From: a virus
DNA length: 55,099 nt
IMG/VR virus record: IMGVR_UViG_3300020473_000035
Span: 1-55,099 of that record
Reading direction: 5' to 3' (one strand)
Positions 54,557-55,099 of this stretch are shown here, piece by piece. The translations under genes were made by a program, and so were the position numbers. How positions within the stretch are numbered: position 1 is the first letter of the stretch; the number at the start of each line of letters is the position of its first letter. Under the pieces are notes generated by a model, which did not search any database, had not been told where the DNA came from, and saw nothing but the letters and a program-made list of their open reading frames with translations.

Positions 54557-55018
54557 TTATCCTCTCCACCAATCTGGCTGTTTAGTTTTCCACGTGGCAA
54601 AACGTGCTTTCTCTCCATGGTAATACGCGCGATAAGCAGTGACCACACACTCATTTTTGTATTGTGGCGGCATTGCCTGCGCGAAGGGCGTCTGCTGCGT
54701 GCTTGGAAAGTCTAATGACAGCTTTGCGCAATGCTCAATAACTGCCTGACTTTTATGCACCTTGCCATAGCGCTTGGTATACTCGGCACACAGTGCTAGA
54801 CCGTGCGCAATGAGCCAATCCCAATTACCTTGCGAAGCACCTGCCCAAATAGTGCATGGGTGCTTTTTATGTGTAGCACCATATGGTGCATCAGAACCCA
54901 GCGCTCGTGCTGCAGTACACAACATCTGTGCTGTCTCCAAAATCATCTTGACCACATGCTTATCACATGCCATAGTGGCAGCGACAGCAGGATCTTTATG
55001 TAGTACAAATATATTCAA
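54557..55018 (-). CDS. conserved phage protein, C-D-K-H-V-V-K-M family (153 aa)
   Basis: L-N-I-F-V-L-H-K-D-P then C-D-K-H-V-V-K-M-I-L-E-T-A-Q-M-L and H-P-C-T-I-W-A, ending F-A-T-W-K-T-K-Q-P-D-W. A widespread phage hypothetical by memory; H, C and D residues are conserved enough to suggest an enzyme. TTG start at 55018 (another TTG one codon earlier) with AGGAGG. Confidence 0.82.
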   Translation of the reverse strand: MNIFVLHKDPAVAATMACDKHVVKMILETAQMLCTAARALGSDAPYGATHKKHPCTIWAGASQGNWDWLIAHGLALCAEYTKRYGKVHKSQAVIEHCAKLSLDFPSTQQTPFAQAMPPQYKNECVVTAYRAYYHGEKARFATWKTKQPDWWRG

Positions 55019-55024
55019 CAAAAA

Positions 55025-55060
55025 CCTCCTGACCGATTTTTATTATACTCGATCAGGAGG
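55025..55060. promoter_or_regulatory. operator-like palindrome over the -10
   Basis: CCTCCTGA(C)CGA and TCG(A)TCAGGAGG form 12-base arms with a single mismatch around a 12-base centre that holds the -10. The left arm also includes the Shine-Dalgarno sequence of the gene at 54557. Confidence 0.55.
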
Positions 55061-55070
55061 CTGAAGTCAA
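55042..55070 (-). promoter_or_regulatory. sigma70-type promoter
   Basis: TTGACT-N17-TATAAT driving the gene at 54557 and the exonuclease. Confidence 0.87.
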
Positions 55071-55099
55071 CAACTATTTTCAGATTCTGTAACTAATTT
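55067..55099 (-). CDS. possible C-terminus of a gene entering the window
   Basis: An open frame of ten codons ends at a TGA inside the -35 of the promoter at 55042-55070, the arrangement seen at most operon ends here. Too short for any assignment. Confidence 0.35.
   Translation of the reverse strand, partial: KLVTESENSC

Noticed and set aside
1-55099. CRISPR array, insertion sequence or integrase
   Set aside because: No regularly spaced repeats, transposase or integrase motifs were seen; the regular repeats present are promoters and gene-start cassettes.

Overview
The window looks like the replication/metabolism and accessory region of a large tailed double-stranded DNA bacteriophage. Almost every gene is on the minus strand, packed end to end with ATGA, TAATG or longer overlaps, so transcription runs from right to left. 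Four tRNA genes, an endolysin and a phage-type replication set support the assignment. No capsid, portal, terminase or tail gene was recognised. The host cannot be named from the sequence; the promoters are plain sigma70-type (TTGACA, exactly 17 bp, TATAAT).

Right part (55.1-39.6 kb): DNA replication and nucleotide supply. In transcription order it encodes a conserved phage protein, a 5'-3' exonuclease, a DnaB-type helicase, a B12-dependent monomeric ribonucleotide reductase, GroES, an endolysin, ThyX, three small proteins, a Rossmann-like and nucleotidyltransferase-like pair, a 1140-residue C-family DNA polymerase (DnaE with PHP domain), a ClpP-type protease, a J-domain protein, an adenylosuccinate synthetase-like enzyme (PurA/PurZ family), a small helical protein and a dUTPase.

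Middle part (39.2-19.4 kb): an MspI-family restriction endonuclease beside two DNA methyltransferases, small conserved phage proteins, a thioredoxin-like protein, an IMP dehydrogenase/GMP reductase-family enzyme without CBS domains, a DNA-binding candidate, a stand-alone sigma region 4-like protein, an acidic protein, a second ClpP, a 732-residue unknown, GroEL, a methyltransferase-like protein that has lost its catalytic motif, a 1321-residue unknown, a membrane-anchored trypsin-like protease and a nucleotidyltransferase.

Left part (19.4-0 kb): a dense accessory region of about 65 small genes. About 30 are paralogues of a 50-130 residue protein starting M-K-V-G-D-L-V (probable SH3/KOW-like barrel). 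At eleven junctions neighbouring genes overlap by exactly 14 nt, so the start of one gene also encodes the C-terminus of the gene before it. Short operons are separated by a repeated promoter with three TTGACA-like boxes, whose distal box usually contains the TGA stop of the preceding operon. The region also holds a MoxR ATPase with a VWA/metallopeptidase partner, the tRNAs, a lipoprotein, several one-helix membrane peptides and two candidate structured RNAs.

Taken together, the phage carries much of its own replication machinery, dNTP supply, protein quality control (GroEL/ES, J-protein, two ClpP, MoxR/VWA) and DNA modification/restriction, plus a regularly wired battery of small proteins whose role is unknown.
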